Of a DNA stretch of 64,000 nucleotides, positions 26,296-34,027 are shown one piece after another (within the stretch, counting starts at the first letter, position 1; each line of letters opens with the position of its first letter). The position numbers were made by a program, and so were the translations under genes. Under the pieces are notes generated by a model. It made no database searches. It was given only the letters and a program-made list of their open reading frames with translations, and was not told the origin of the DNA. This stretch comes from Vagococcus fluvialis bH819 (lineage in GTDB: Bacteria; Bacillota; Bacilli; Lactobacillales; Vagococcaceae), in the NCBI RefSeq assembly GCF_900163795.1, contig NZ_FWFD01000009.1, positions 248,001 through 312,000 on the forward strand. The letters are read 5' to 3'.

Positions 26296-27141
26296 CTACC
26301 TCAATTTGTTTTGTTGTTCATAAGCTTGAAAAACATGTGTTGCTAATACATACGTCGTTACGGTGCCCACACCACCCGGAACAGGTGTTACACTAGCCGC
26401 TTTCTCTAAAACGTTTTCAAAATCAACATCTCCAACAAGACGCCCTTTGTCATTAACATTTATTCCAACATCAATTACAACAGCATCTTTTTTTACATGT
26501 TCCTCATTTATTAAGTGTATAACTCCTGTGGCTACAATTAAAACATCTGCACGAGAACTTTCTGCTTTTAAATCTTTTGTATATTCATTACATACGGTTA
26601 CTGTACTACCTGCCTCTAGTAGCAGTAATGTTAATGGTCGACCAATAACCATTCCAAAACCGATCATGACAATTGATTTTCCTTTTAATTCTATCCCTTC
26701 ATAAGAGACAATATTCAAAACTGCTTCTGCTGTACACGGTAGAAATCCTTTAGGACCTTCTTGATAAATTTTTTCCATATTAATCATACCAATACAATCG
26801 ACATCTTTCAAAGGATCAATGGTTTGAATAACGTGCTCTAATGATAAATGTTTCGGTAATGGTTTTAACAAAAGAATACTATGAACACTTTCATCTAAAT
26901 TTATTCGATCAAAAGCCTGGTCAAAATCTTTCTGTATAATATTTTGATCATAAACATAAGAAATACATTCAATTCCCATTGGCACCAACTTATTAACAAC
27001 TGAACGTTCATAGGAAATTTCACTCGGATGGTTACCAACTCTAATAACTGCTAGCCTTGGTTTGATTTCTGTAGAGACTTTTTTATAGTTATTTAAAATT
27101 AAACTTTGTGCAACATCTTGACCTTTAATAATATTACCCAC
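26296..27141 (-). CDS. FolD-family protein with altered catalytic residues
   Basis: Protein of 281 aa, the normal length for methylene-THF dehydrogenase/cyclohydrolase (FolD). The fold motifs are present: FLPCTAEAVL, GRPLTLLLLEAGSTVTVCN and VTPVPGGVGTVT. But where FolD has YVxxK, this protein reads SYERSVV, placing Val48 at the catalytic lysine; the usual Gln of VQLPLP is Leu92 (LLKPLP), and KDVDG is KDVDC with the Asp kept. The GTG start is chosen since AAAGGGA lies nine bases upstream and no plausible ATG fits. It is followed by an MFS gene in one unit. It may be a monofunctional dehydrogenase or have another role. Confidence 0.85.
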   Translation of the reverse strand: MGNIIKGQDVAQSLILNNYKKVSTEIKPRLAVIRVGNHPSEISYERSVVNKLVPMGIECISYVYDQNIIQKDFDQAFDRINLDESVHSILLLKPLPKHLSLEHVIQTIDPLKDVDCIGMINMEKIYQEGPKGFLPCTAEAVLNIVSYEGIELKGKSIVMIGFGMVIGRPLTLLLLEAGSTVTVCNEYTKDLKAESSRADVLIVATGVIHLINEEHVKKDAVVIDVGINVNDKGRLVGDVDFENVLEKAASVTPVPGGVGTVTTYVLATHVFQAYEQQNKLR

Positions 27142-27172
27142 GCTGTCACATCCCTTTATTTTTATTATCTCA

Positions 27173-27201
27173 ATCATAAATAATATAAGCCTTTTTTTCA
27201 A
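27173..27201 (-). promoter_or_regulatory. Promoter of the FolD-like/MFS unit
   Basis: Minus-strand -35 TTGAAA (27196-27201), 17-bp spacer, -10 TATGAT (27173-27178), with a leader of about 25 bases. Confidence 0.65.
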
Positions 27202-27311
27202 TCTACTTGCACAATTTCTCATCAAAAAAAACAGAATATATTAATATTTTTTTAAATATCCTTTTTTTAGAAAGTAATTTCTATAAACACTCGTGTCTTT
27301 TTAATGGATAT

Positions 27312-27319
27312 GTTACACT
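27312..27319 (+). promoter_or_regulatory. Extended -10 promoter of the FtsW/RodA paralogue
   Basis: TG followed by T and TACACT (27314-27319) forms an extended -10 about 33 bases before the ATG. The -35 position is poor. Confidence 0.4.
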
Positions 27320-27351
27320 AAATTTTGACCGAAAGGGAGTGTCAAAAAGTT

Positions 27352-28530
27352 ATGTTACATAAATTTAAATTTATCGATTTTAAAATTCTAATTCCATATA
27401 TTATTTTGAATATTACTGGTATCATTATGATTTTTAGCGCAAGTTCCTATAATTTAGACCAACGAGGAAAAAGCTCTATATCTATCGCTTCAAAACAATC
27501 GTTTTTTTTGGTTATTTCCATCCTTCTGATTATTTTAATTTATCGAACCAAATTAAGCCTGTATCAAACAGCTATTTTTCATAAAATATTAATTGGTACT
27601 TCTGCCTTAATCTTAATTTCCACTTCTGTTCTAGGATTAGGGAACACAGTTGGTGGTGCTCAAAGGTGGATAAATATTGGGCCTATTACGATTCAACCTT
27701 CTGAATTCATCATGGTGACCATTATTTTATACGCATCCTACATTTTTTCCAGAAAACAAAATCAAATTAATTCTCACTTTAAAGAAACGGTTCTTGCACC
27801 AAGTGTTATTATCGGTATCTTAATTTTACTTGTTTTTACACAACCAAATGTTGGTGGGGCAACTATCTTAACCTTAATTTATTTAATCATTTTGATGGCA
27901 AGCGGGATTCCATATCCTTATATGGTAGGTGGATTCAGTATTACACTTATCTTTAGTTTTATCATGACCCAACTTGTTCTTTTCAAGGATGGTTGGTTAA
28001 TTCCAAACCGCTATCATCATGTTTATGATCGCTTTTCAGTTGTTAAAAATCCTTTTGAAGATCAACTTGATAATGGATTTCAGTTAGTTAATTCTTACTT
28101 TGCTATTTTTAATGGTGGTTGGTTTGGCTTAGGTCTGGGGAAGAGTATTCAAAAAAAAGGATTCTTACCTGTCGCGGAAACAGACTTTATTTTTTCTGTT
28201 ACTATTGAAGAACTTGGTCTTATTCTCTCAATGATTATTCTAGGCATCTTACTTTTCTTAATTTTGAGAATTTTTGCTATTGGGATTAAAGCACAATCCT
28301 CTTTCAATTCACTTGTTTGTATCGGAGTTGGTTCTGCCATTTTAATTCAAGTATTTATCAATCTAGGTGGTATCTTAAGCCTAATCCCAATGACTGGTGT
28401 TCCTTTTCCTTTTATGAGTTATGGTGGATCCAACCTCTTGACTCTTTCAGTTATGATTGGTTTTATTTTGAATATTAGTGCTGATGAGAAACGAAGAAGA
28501 GTTTACGAGATGGCACTTCAATTAGTATAA
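27352..28530 (+). CDS. FtsW/RodA/SpoVE-family peptidoglycan polymerase, second paralogue
   Basis: SEDS-family membrane glycosyltransferase of 392 aa with about 10 membrane segments. Motifs shared with the ftsW product at 48951-50204 include FSASSYN, GGAQRWINIGPITIQPSEF, FGLGLGKSIQKKGFLPVAETDF and IPMTGVPFPFMSYGGSN. The conserved aspartate region in the large extracellular loop is present. The start MLHKFKF follows GGGAG by a rather long 12 bases. It stands alone, without a class B PBP partner, and is not in the ylaN-ftsW-pyc neighbourhood, so its role (division, elongation or a stress-specific copy) is uncertain. Confidence 0.88.
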   Translation: MLHKFKFIDFKILIPYIILNITGIIMIFSASSYNLDQRGKSSISIASKQSFFLVISILLIILIYRTKLSLYQTAIFHKILIGTSALILISTSVLGLGNTVGGAQRWINIGPITIQPSEFIMVTIILYASYIFSRKQNQINSHFKETVLAPSVIIGILILLVFTQPNVGGATILTLIYLIILMASGIPYPYMVGGFSITLIFSFIMTQLVLFKDGWLIPNRYHHVYDRFSVVKNPFEDQLDNGFQLVNSYFAIFNGGWFGLGLGKSIQKKGFLPVAETDFIFSVTIEELGLILSMIILGILLFLILRIFAIGIKAQSSFNSLVCIGVGSAILIQVFINLGGILSLIPMTGVPFPFMSYGGSNLLTLSVMIGFILNISADEKRRRVYEMALQLV

Positions 28531-28559
28531 AGAACTCGATTTTTGAGTTCTTTTTTATT
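28530..28559 (+). terminator. Terminator of the FtsW/RodA paralogue
   Basis: Stem AAGAACTC (28530-28537) with GAGTTCTT (28545-28552) followed by TTTTTATTTTT. Confidence 0.92.
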
Positions 28560-28574
28560 TTTAAATCTTTTCTC

Positions 28575-28603
28575 TTGCTATGAGACGCGTTTCATAGATT
28601 ATT
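28575..28603 (+). promoter_or_regulatory. Promoter with LacI-type operator for the orphan protein / LacI operon
   Basis: The 20-bp palindrome CTATGAGACGCGTTTCATAG (28578-28597), with one mismatched pair and a central CGCG, fills the gap between TTGCTA (28575-28580) and ATTATT (28598-28603). Placement between -35 and -10 fits repression. The LacI-family gene two places downstream is the natural candidate to bind it. Confidence 0.55.
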
Positions 28604-28637
28604 GTTTACTTACATCAAACAATAAAGGAGAATTTTT

Positions 28638-28940
28638 ATGAATGAAATGTATGGATTGGTTGAAATTGAAAATAGGAACACACTTGCTTTTTACTTTGTT
28701 ACAATTGATATTGTAGAAAATGATATTGTCTTAAGTGATCGTTCAAATGGGAAAAAACCTTTAAACTTAAGTATACCTTTAAATGATATAACAAAATTCA
28801 AAACACAAACGATTTTTGCTACAGAGGAAATTTCATTTTACTATCAAGGGCTTCAATATAAATTTGTTGAATATGGAAATCACACCATCAAATATTTTGG
28901 TAAACTATTAGATGAAAGATTAAATTTGTTAGCTTGCTAA
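28638..28940 (+). CDS. Small protein of unknown function (100 aa) co-transcribed with a LacI regulator
   Basis: Not recognised. The protein starts MNEMYGLVEIENRNTLAFYF, has no signal peptide or membrane segment, and alternates short hydrophobic strands with polar turns, which suggests a small beta-rich cytoplasmic domain. AAAGGAG lies seven bases before the ATG. It ends 12 bases before the lacI-type gene, and both are behind the operator-bearing promoter at 28575-28603, so expression is likely controlled by that repressor. No enzyme motif is visible. Confidence 0.75.
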   Translation: MNEMYGLVEIENRNTLAFYFVTIDIVENDIVLSDRSNGKKPLNLSIPLNDITKFKTQTIFATEEISFYYQGLQYKFVEYGNHTIKYFGKLLDERLNLLAC

Positions 28941-28952
28941 TGGGAGGTTCAC

Positions 28953-29912
28953 ATGAGTATCAGAAAAATTGCAAAACTTGCTGGTGTATCAACTAGCACT
29001 GTTTCTCGAGTTATCAATCAACATCCTTACGTTAAAGAAGATAAACGTCAACGTGTGCTAGATGTGATGGCAGAAATTGATTATGTCCCTAATCAAAATG
29101 CTATTAATCTTAGTAATGGAAAAAATAATGTCATCGGATTAGTCGTTCCTTATATTAGAAATTCTTGTTATGATCAATTAGTTGAAAGTGTTCTTGAAGA
29201 GGCCACAAAACAACATCAAAAAGTAATGATATTGCCCACATATTTTGATCAAGATCTAGAAAAAACGTACTATACTTTACTTCGTGATAAAACAGTAGAT
29301 GGCATAATCGTTACTTCAAAGACACAAGATGACACTTTTTTATCTGAGCTAAGCCAATACGGCCCAATCGTGACGACAGAAAAGACGAAGTTTAGTAGTG
29401 TGCCTTCTGTCTATCCAGATCGTGTCGCCATGTTTCACCTTGCTTTTAAATATTTATCTCAGTTAACTCAATATAATGATATTTTCGTTACAGTTCACCG
29501 TCCAAAATCTGAAAGCTATAGTACCGAGCGAAAAATGGCTATTTTTTCTGAGTATTTCCCAGAAAAAAAAGAAGGGGATGCTTTTCTTGATGGTTTAACT
29601 AATTTTGAAGATGGTTACAAATTAGGAAAACAATTATTTAATCAATTTAAAGAACCTTTTATTCTTTATGGCAATGGTGATGAGGTTACTGCTGGTATTT
29701 TTAAAGCTAGTTTAGAAACGAATTATAAGATGAATCGAGATTTTTATTTAATCAGCGAAGATAATCAGCTATTTAGTGAAATATTTTCGATAGATAGTCT
29801 TGATTTCCACTTAAAAGAAGTCGGTAAAAAAGCTGTTCATCATTTACTTAATCATGAGACAACAAATCAAAAGATTATCGGACATTTTGAAAAAAGACAA
29901 AAGAACGGCTGA
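28953..29912 (+). CDS. LacI-family transcriptional regulator
   Basis: Regulator of 319 aa. The N-terminal HTH is typical (IRKIAKLAGVSTSTVSRVINQHPYVKEDKRQRV), followed by the hinge YVPNQNAINLSNGKNNVIGLVVP and a periplasmic-binding-type effector domain. GGGAGG lies five bases before the ATG. No sugar transport or catabolic genes adjoin, so the effector is unknown. The operon promoter carries a palindrome suited to a LacI-type dimer, implying autoregulation. It is not CcpA by sequence impression, though a global role cannot be ruled out. Confidence 0.9.
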   Translation: MSIRKIAKLAGVSTSTVSRVINQHPYVKEDKRQRVLDVMAEIDYVPNQNAINLSNGKNNVIGLVVPYIRNSCYDQLVESVLEEATKQHQKVMILPTYFDQDLEKTYYTLLRDKTVDGIIVTSKTQDDTFLSELSQYGPIVTTEKTKFSSVPSVYPDRVAMFHLAFKYLSQLTQYNDIFVTVHRPKSESYSTERKMAIFSEYFPEKKEGDAFLDGLTNFEDGYKLGKQLFNQFKEPFILYGNGDEVTAGIFKASLETNYKMNRDFYLISEDNQLFSEIFSIDSLDFHLKEVGKKAVHHLLNHETTNQKIIGHFEKRQKNG

Positions 29913-29937
29913 AAATTAAATTCCACCCGTTCTTTTT
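29900..29937 (+). terminator. lacI-type gene terminator
   Basis: Stem AAAGAACGG (29900-29908) with CCGTTCTTT (29927-29935), with T residues following. It overlaps the last codons of the gene. Confidence 0.85.
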
Positions 29938-29998
29938 AGTATTGAAACAATTTTATTTTAAAAATAGGGACATATCAACTATTTGGATTAAGCTTTTC

Positions 29999-31468
29999 TT
30001 AAATTTTTTTATTTTCAATTTTTCCTTTAAAATTTATATACTCTGTTTTAGGTGTGATAAAGACCACTTGCCCCTCTTTAAAATAGACGTTTGGCTTATC
30101 ATCTTCGTAGACCCATACTTTTACTTCTGTCCCCATATCAACAGCAATGGATAGATCTTTGGCCGAAAAAGCAAAGGCCTTTGCTTGTGATTCTGTTAAT
30201 TTATCCAATTGAAATTCTTCAGTAATTAAATCGAACTCTTTTCCTGATAACATCTCTGAAATAATTTTTGAATCATCTAAAATAACGCTTGGCTCTCCTA
30301 ACAGCGCCTTCACTTCATCTTCCGAATAGTGCTCATAATCTGGAACACACGCTACTATTCTATCCCCATCAGACTCATAACGCACTTCTTCATCGTCAGT
30401 AGGATTAGGAGTAAAAATATTTAGGTTAATATCTTTTTTAGCTACCTCACTTTTTAAAGCTTCTTTTGAATTATCCTCACGCTCACCTAACAAATCATCC
30501 AAGCTATCCGCTTGTGATAAAACTTGATCAAATAATTCATCCACTGCTAGAATATCAAGTTTATCTGGTTGTTTAATAGTAACTTTTTTATCCTTATTTT
30601 TGTATTCCAAATTGATTGTCATTTTTTTGAATCCAGCTTCAATTGCTTTATTATCCTTAATTTCCATAATAATTTCCATTTTTTGCTGTTTCGTTTTTAA
30701 GTTCACATGATGTTTGATGGCAAAACGATTAAATTCATTTTCATACATATCAATTAAGTCATAGACCTCTTTTTTATTGTCATCTGTTTCAGATTTCTTT
30801 ATCAATTCAATTAAATCTTTTTTTTCAAGTGATAAAGTAACTTCATCTTCTTTTTGCTGAAAATTTTCAGACTCTAAAGTTGATAACCATAAGGCAAGAT
30901 TTTGATTAAACTTTTTTGGAGACTCTAGGAAAGGTTCCATATTTTCTGTCATCTCTTTTTTAGCCGTATCAGAAATAGTGCTTGTATAATCAATATATTT
31001 TCCTTCAAATTGTTTTTTATCGATTTTCATTCCCATAATATGTTCATCAAACATCGAGTTTAGCATGTCGATAACACTAAAATATGAATTAGTACTCATA
31101 TAAATTTCATTATTTTTGCCTATATTCCCGACTAGTTCTATAGGTATTTCAGTTCCTAAAATTTTCGTTTTTGAATCTATTTCAAATTGGCATTTTTTAT
31201 TTTTTATATTACTTTGTAAGTTTCCTTTTATAGAAAAATCTTTAATTTGAGTTTCCGTTATTTTGATAATTGGATTCGGTGTTCTGCTACCAGACATATC
31301 AACTAATTCCAAATCTGATATTTTTAAATTAAAATCATAATTAAATTCATTTCCTTCACTACTAGTTTTAATGAATTTAACAAATTTATTTTTAGAAGAA
31401 CTGCTACAACCAACTAATAATAGACATGTCCATATAATAACGATTGGCCAACCTAATCTCTTTTTCAT
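29999..31468 (-). CDS. Lipoprotein of unknown function (489 aa)
   Basis: Predicted surface lipoprotein. The signal peptide MKKRLGWPIVIIWTCLLLVGC has a lipobox LVGC with a Ser-rich start after it. The mature part is rich in Lys and Glu, with beta-type segments such as VTLSLEKKDLIELIKKSE and LDILAVDELFDQVLSQADSL, and a C-terminal region (about 370-489) that resembles a separate domain. No known family motif is recognised. AGGAGG lies upstream of the ATG. It starts 22 bases after the stop of another lipoprotein gene and is likely in one transcript with it. Confidence 0.8.
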   Translation of the reverse strand: MKKRLGWPIVIIWTCLLLVGCSSSSKNKFVKFIKTSSEGNEFNYDFNLKISDLELVDMSGSRTPNPIIKITETQIKDFSIKGNLQSNIKNKKCQFEIDSKTKILGTEIPIELVGNIGKNNEIYMSTNSYFSVIDMLNSMFDEHIMGMKIDKKQFEGKYIDYTSTISDTAKKEMTENMEPFLESPKKFNQNLALWLSTLESENFQQKEDEVTLSLEKKDLIELIKKSETDDNKKEVYDLIDMYENEFNRFAIKHHVNLKTKQQKMEIIMEIKDNKAIEAGFKKMTINLEYKNKDKKVTIKQPDKLDILAVDELFDQVLSQADSLDDLLGEREDNSKEALKSEVAKKDINLNIFTPNPTDDEEVRYESDGDRIVACVPDYEHYSEDEVKALLGEPSVILDDSKIISEMLSGKEFDLITEEFQLDKLTESQAKAFAFSAKDLSIAVDMGTEVKVWVYEDDKPNVYFKEGQVVFITPKTEYINFKGKIENKKI

Positions 31469-31490
31469 TGTATTTCCTCCTAATGATTAA

Positions 31491-32561
31491 CTAATAGTTA
31501 TTCCCTAAGAAGCTACTTACCATTTTTTTATTTTCATAATAATTATCTGAATTAAGCTCTAAATTCCATTTTTTGTCTTTTTTTATCATGGTTACTTTAG
31601 TATCTTGTAAATGATTCACTTGACCTTCTTTTAACGCTTTTTCAAAATTATTAACTAAATATTCACTTTCTTTTTCCATATCAAAATCACCTGTTTTATC
31701 ATAGTACTCCTCTTTAATTTTTGATGCTGCTGACGTAATAGACTGGTCGTTGATTCCTGATATTTTAGCATCAATAATTGCGACATCACTTAATCTCGTT
31801 TCCAAATCAGTCTCAACTTTAAATTTTGAAGCTTGCTCTCTATAAAATTGTTCATATGCTTTACTAATTTTTTCATCACTTGTGTTAGATGAGAAAATCA
31901 TACCTTTCATTGCTTTTGAAAATTCTTTTTTTAGAATTTCTTGATCTTTCTCTTTATCGTTACTCACTAATTTTTTGTAATTTTCATTTTCTTTATTTAG
32001 AAACACTACATCAAGATATGCTTCAAAAGCTTTAACAGGCTCGTCTAATGTTTTTTTAGAGTCTTCCATTTTCTTTAAATCTAATGGTACTTCAATTTCT
32101 TCTAATTCTTTACCAGATTTTTCATCAAAACCATGGCTAGAAAAATTCAAGACGTATTCTTTTCCCTCTTCTATTTCAAAGAAAATTTTTCCACTTAAAC
32201 TTTTATCAGGAGACAAATCCCCATTAATAATACTTTTATAGATATCAAGTGATCCCATATCCGATCCCATCATTTCTTTTGCTGAGATTTTTTCATCTTT
32301 ACCTTTTTCAATTAAATAAAAAGAATCTTCTGCTACATAAAATTTTGACTTTGAGTTATTTTTCACATTAACATTTAATTCAATACTTTCTTTTCCTTTA
32401 TCACTTGGAAGCTTAATGTAATTTCCTTCTTTGACTTCAACATTTGCGACATCGCTTTTTGAAGTTTTTGTCGAACCTGACTCGTCCTTTTTTTTGTCAC
32501 CACATCCAACTAAAATCATCCCTAAGACTACTGGTACCACCAACATTTTAAATTTTTTCAT
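31491..32561 (-). CDS. Lipoprotein, probable DUF5105-type (356 aa)
   Basis: Surface lipoprotein: MKKFKMLVVPVVLGMILVGC ends in a lipobox LVGC, followed by a charged Lys/Ser linker. Residues about 40-170 look like an immunoglobulin-type domain (IELNVNVKNNSKSKFYVAED and on), and residues about 175-356 like a helical domain found in Enterococcus and Listeria lipoproteins known as DUF5105 (from memory, to be checked). GGAGG lies upstream of the ATG. It is first of a two-gene lipoprotein unit. Function is unknown. Confidence 0.78.
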   Translation of the reverse strand: MKKFKMLVVPVVLGMILVGCGDKKKDESGSTKTSKSDVANVEVKEGNYIKLPSDKGKESIELNVNVKNNSKSKFYVAEDSFYLIEKGKDEKISAKEMMGSDMGSLDIYKSIINGDLSPDKSLSGKIFFEIEEGKEYVLNFSSHGFDEKSGKELEEIEVPLDLKKMEDSKKTLDEPVKAFEAYLDVVFLNKENENYKKLVSNDKEKDQEILKKEFSKAMKGMIFSSNTSDEKISKAYEQFYREQASKFKVETDLETRLSDVAIIDAKISGINDQSITSAASKIKEEYYDKTGDFDMEKESEYLVNNFEKALKEGQVNHLQDTKVTMIKKDKKWNLELNSDNYYENKKMVSSFLGNNY

Positions 32562-32954
32562 TTTAATTTTCCTCCATTTTTTTAATCTTAATAACAGTTC
32601 ACATTATTTAGTTACTTATTGATGTCCATACAATCAATTGAATTAGAATAGTTTTCTAACACTTTATTATCATTTAAATAATAAATGTATCTCCTTCTTA
32701 TTTGTTTGATCAATAAAACACTAGTTAAACGTATCATTGAGAGCTGTAAGTGTCAATTTAAAAACAAAAAAAACTAATATTTTTTATTAATAAATAATAG
32801 ATACATAACCCCCTAATAATCCATCACTTTTTATTAATTTGATCATTTATAAAAAAATATAAAAATTAATTTTTTCTTAAGATTATCGCTTACTCATTAT
32901 TCCCATAGGATATAATTAACTTATTAGGTTTTTATCTATTAGGAGGAAAAAATA
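32562..32954. other. AT-rich divergent intergenic region (393 bp)
   Basis: Lies between the divergent lipoprotein gene and the small orphan gene. It holds a candidate minus-strand promoter (-35 TTGACA 32751-32756, 17-bp spacer, weak -10 TACGTT 32728-32733), which would give a lipoprotein leader of about 160 nt, and a plus-strand -10 at 32911-32916. I see no ORF, RNA motif or mobile element in the rest. Confidence 0.5.
32911..32916 (+). promoter_or_regulatory. -10 element of the small orphan gene at 32955
   Basis: A consensus TATAAT, about 39 bases before the ATG. The -35 position (GCTTAC or CTTACT) is weak. Confidence 0.45.
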
Positions 32955-33203
32955 ATGGCTTACAATAACAAACCCTATTCTTTAAATATCGAGATAAAAG
33001 AAAATAATTACAATATCATGTACGATACCAACGAGACTATTTCTTTTAGTTATCCTAATGATCCACGTATTTTTACGGGAACTATTCTAAAAAAATACAC
33101 TCATAGTTGTTTAATCGATATAACTTCAAATCCTGATTTAAGTTATTATGAAAAACAGACATATAAAGGTAAAATTGTTATTTCTTACAAAAGTATTCTT
33201 TAA
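32955..33203 (+). CDS. Small protein of unknown function (82 aa)
   Basis: Not recognised. MAYNNKPYSLNIEIKENNYN begins a polar, Tyr/Asn-rich protein without signal peptide or membrane segment; the alternating pattern (FSYPNDPRIFTGTILKKYTH, KGKIVISYKSIL) suggests a small beta-barrel-like fold. AGGAGG lies eight bases before the ATG and a consensus TATAAT lies upstream, so it is probably expressed. It stands alone between divergent lipoprotein genes and a terminator shared with nagB. Confidence 0.7.
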   Translation: MAYNNKPYSLNIEIKENNYNIMYDTNETISFSYPNDPRIFTGTILKKYTHSCLIDITSNPDLSYYEKQTYKGKIVISYKSIL

Positions 33204-33207
33204 TTGC

Positions 33208-33245
33208 AAAAAAAGACTCCCAATCATTTTGATTGTAGAGTCTTT
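33208..33245. terminator. Bidirectional terminator between orphan gene and nagB
   Basis: Stem AAAGACTC (33212-33219) with GAGTCTTT (33238-33245), extended by inner CAATCA/TGATTG pairing. Seven U follow on the minus strand, so it mainly serves nagB. Confidence 0.88.
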
Positions 33246-33250
33246 CATAA

Positions 33251-33958
33251 TTATTTCAATAATTTAGCAGCTGCTTCATCCACAATAACTATCACATCAG
33301 AATGATTTTGCAATGCACTACCTGGAACATTTTCTGTCACAGGTCCTTGTAAACTATTAAAAATAGCTTCTGCTTTTTTAGTACCATAAGCAAGTAAGAT
33401 AATTTTCTTAGATTGCATAATTGATTTAATTCCCATAGAGTAGGCATGTGTTGGCACATCTTCTTTTTTAGCAAAATTACGGCTGTTCGCAGCAATTGTT
33501 GATTCAGTTAATTTTACTTTACTCGTTGTTCCTTCAAATGAAGACCCTGGCTCATTAAAACCAATATGAGCATTTTCACCAATCCCTAAAATTTGGATAT
33601 CAATTGGATTTTCTGCTATTACTCGATCATAACGTTCACATTCTTTTTTTGCATCTGTTACTGTGCCGTCTGGTAAATAATTAGTTTTAAAAGGTTTTGC
33701 CTCAAATAAATGTTTCTTCATAAAATAATGATAGCTTTGATCGTTATCAGATACTAAACCAACATACTCATCCAAATTTACTGAATTCATCTCAGTGAAA
33801 TCTAAATCACTTGCTACGATTTCCTGATATAACGTTTCTGGAGTACTACCTGTTGCTAATCCAAAGGTTTTTACATTTCCAGTCATCATTTCATTCTTAA
33901 TGATATCAAAAGCAACTTTTCCACCTTCAGCTTCATTCTTTACAGTTATTATTTTCAT
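33251..33958 (-). CDS. nagB: Glucosamine-6-phosphate deaminase
   Basis: Converts glucosamine-6-phosphate to fructose-6-phosphate and ammonia, 235 aa, the short form that lacks the allosteric extension of the E. coli enzyme. Visible motifs are [23 protein letters not shown] (catalytic Asp) and [18 protein letters not shown]. The start [13 protein letters not shown] follows GGAGGG. It opposes the reaction of glmS at 35894-37702. A NagR-like operator overlaps its promoter. No nagA lies next to it in the window. Confidence 0.96.
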   Translation of the reverse strand: MKIITVKNEAEGGKVAFDIIKNEMMTGNVKTFGLATGSTPETLYQEIVASDLDFTEMNSVNLDEYVGLVSDNDQSYHYFMKKHLFEAKPFKTNYLPDGTVTDAKKECERYDRVIAENPIDIQILGIGENAHIGFNEPGSSFEGTTSKVKLTESTIAANSRNFAKKEDVPTHAYSMGIKSIMQSKKIILLAYGTKKAEAIFNSLQGPVTENVPGSALQNHSDVIVIVDEAAAKLLK

Positions 33959-33977
33959 AAGGATACCCTCCGTATTT

Positions 33978-34019
33978 TTGGTATAGTCCAATTATACATC
34001 CTTTATTCATCAAAAACAA
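33978..34019 (-). promoter_or_regulatory. nagB promoter with NagR-like operator
   Basis: Minus-strand -35 TTGTTT (34014-34019), 17-bp spacer, -10 TATAAT (33991-33996). TTGGTATAGTCCAA (plus-strand 33978-33991) has TTGG/CCAA arms and resembles the GntR-type NagR operator, recalled as ATTGGTATAGACCAAT. It covers the region just after the -10, fitting repression relieved by amino sugars. Confidence 0.65.
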
Positions 34020-34027
34020 GGGTACAG

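Noticed and set aside
26363-26704. 113-aa plus-strand ORF within the FolD-like gene
   Set aside because: Antisense shadow, low-complexity Ser/Thr/Pro composition and no ribosome binding site.
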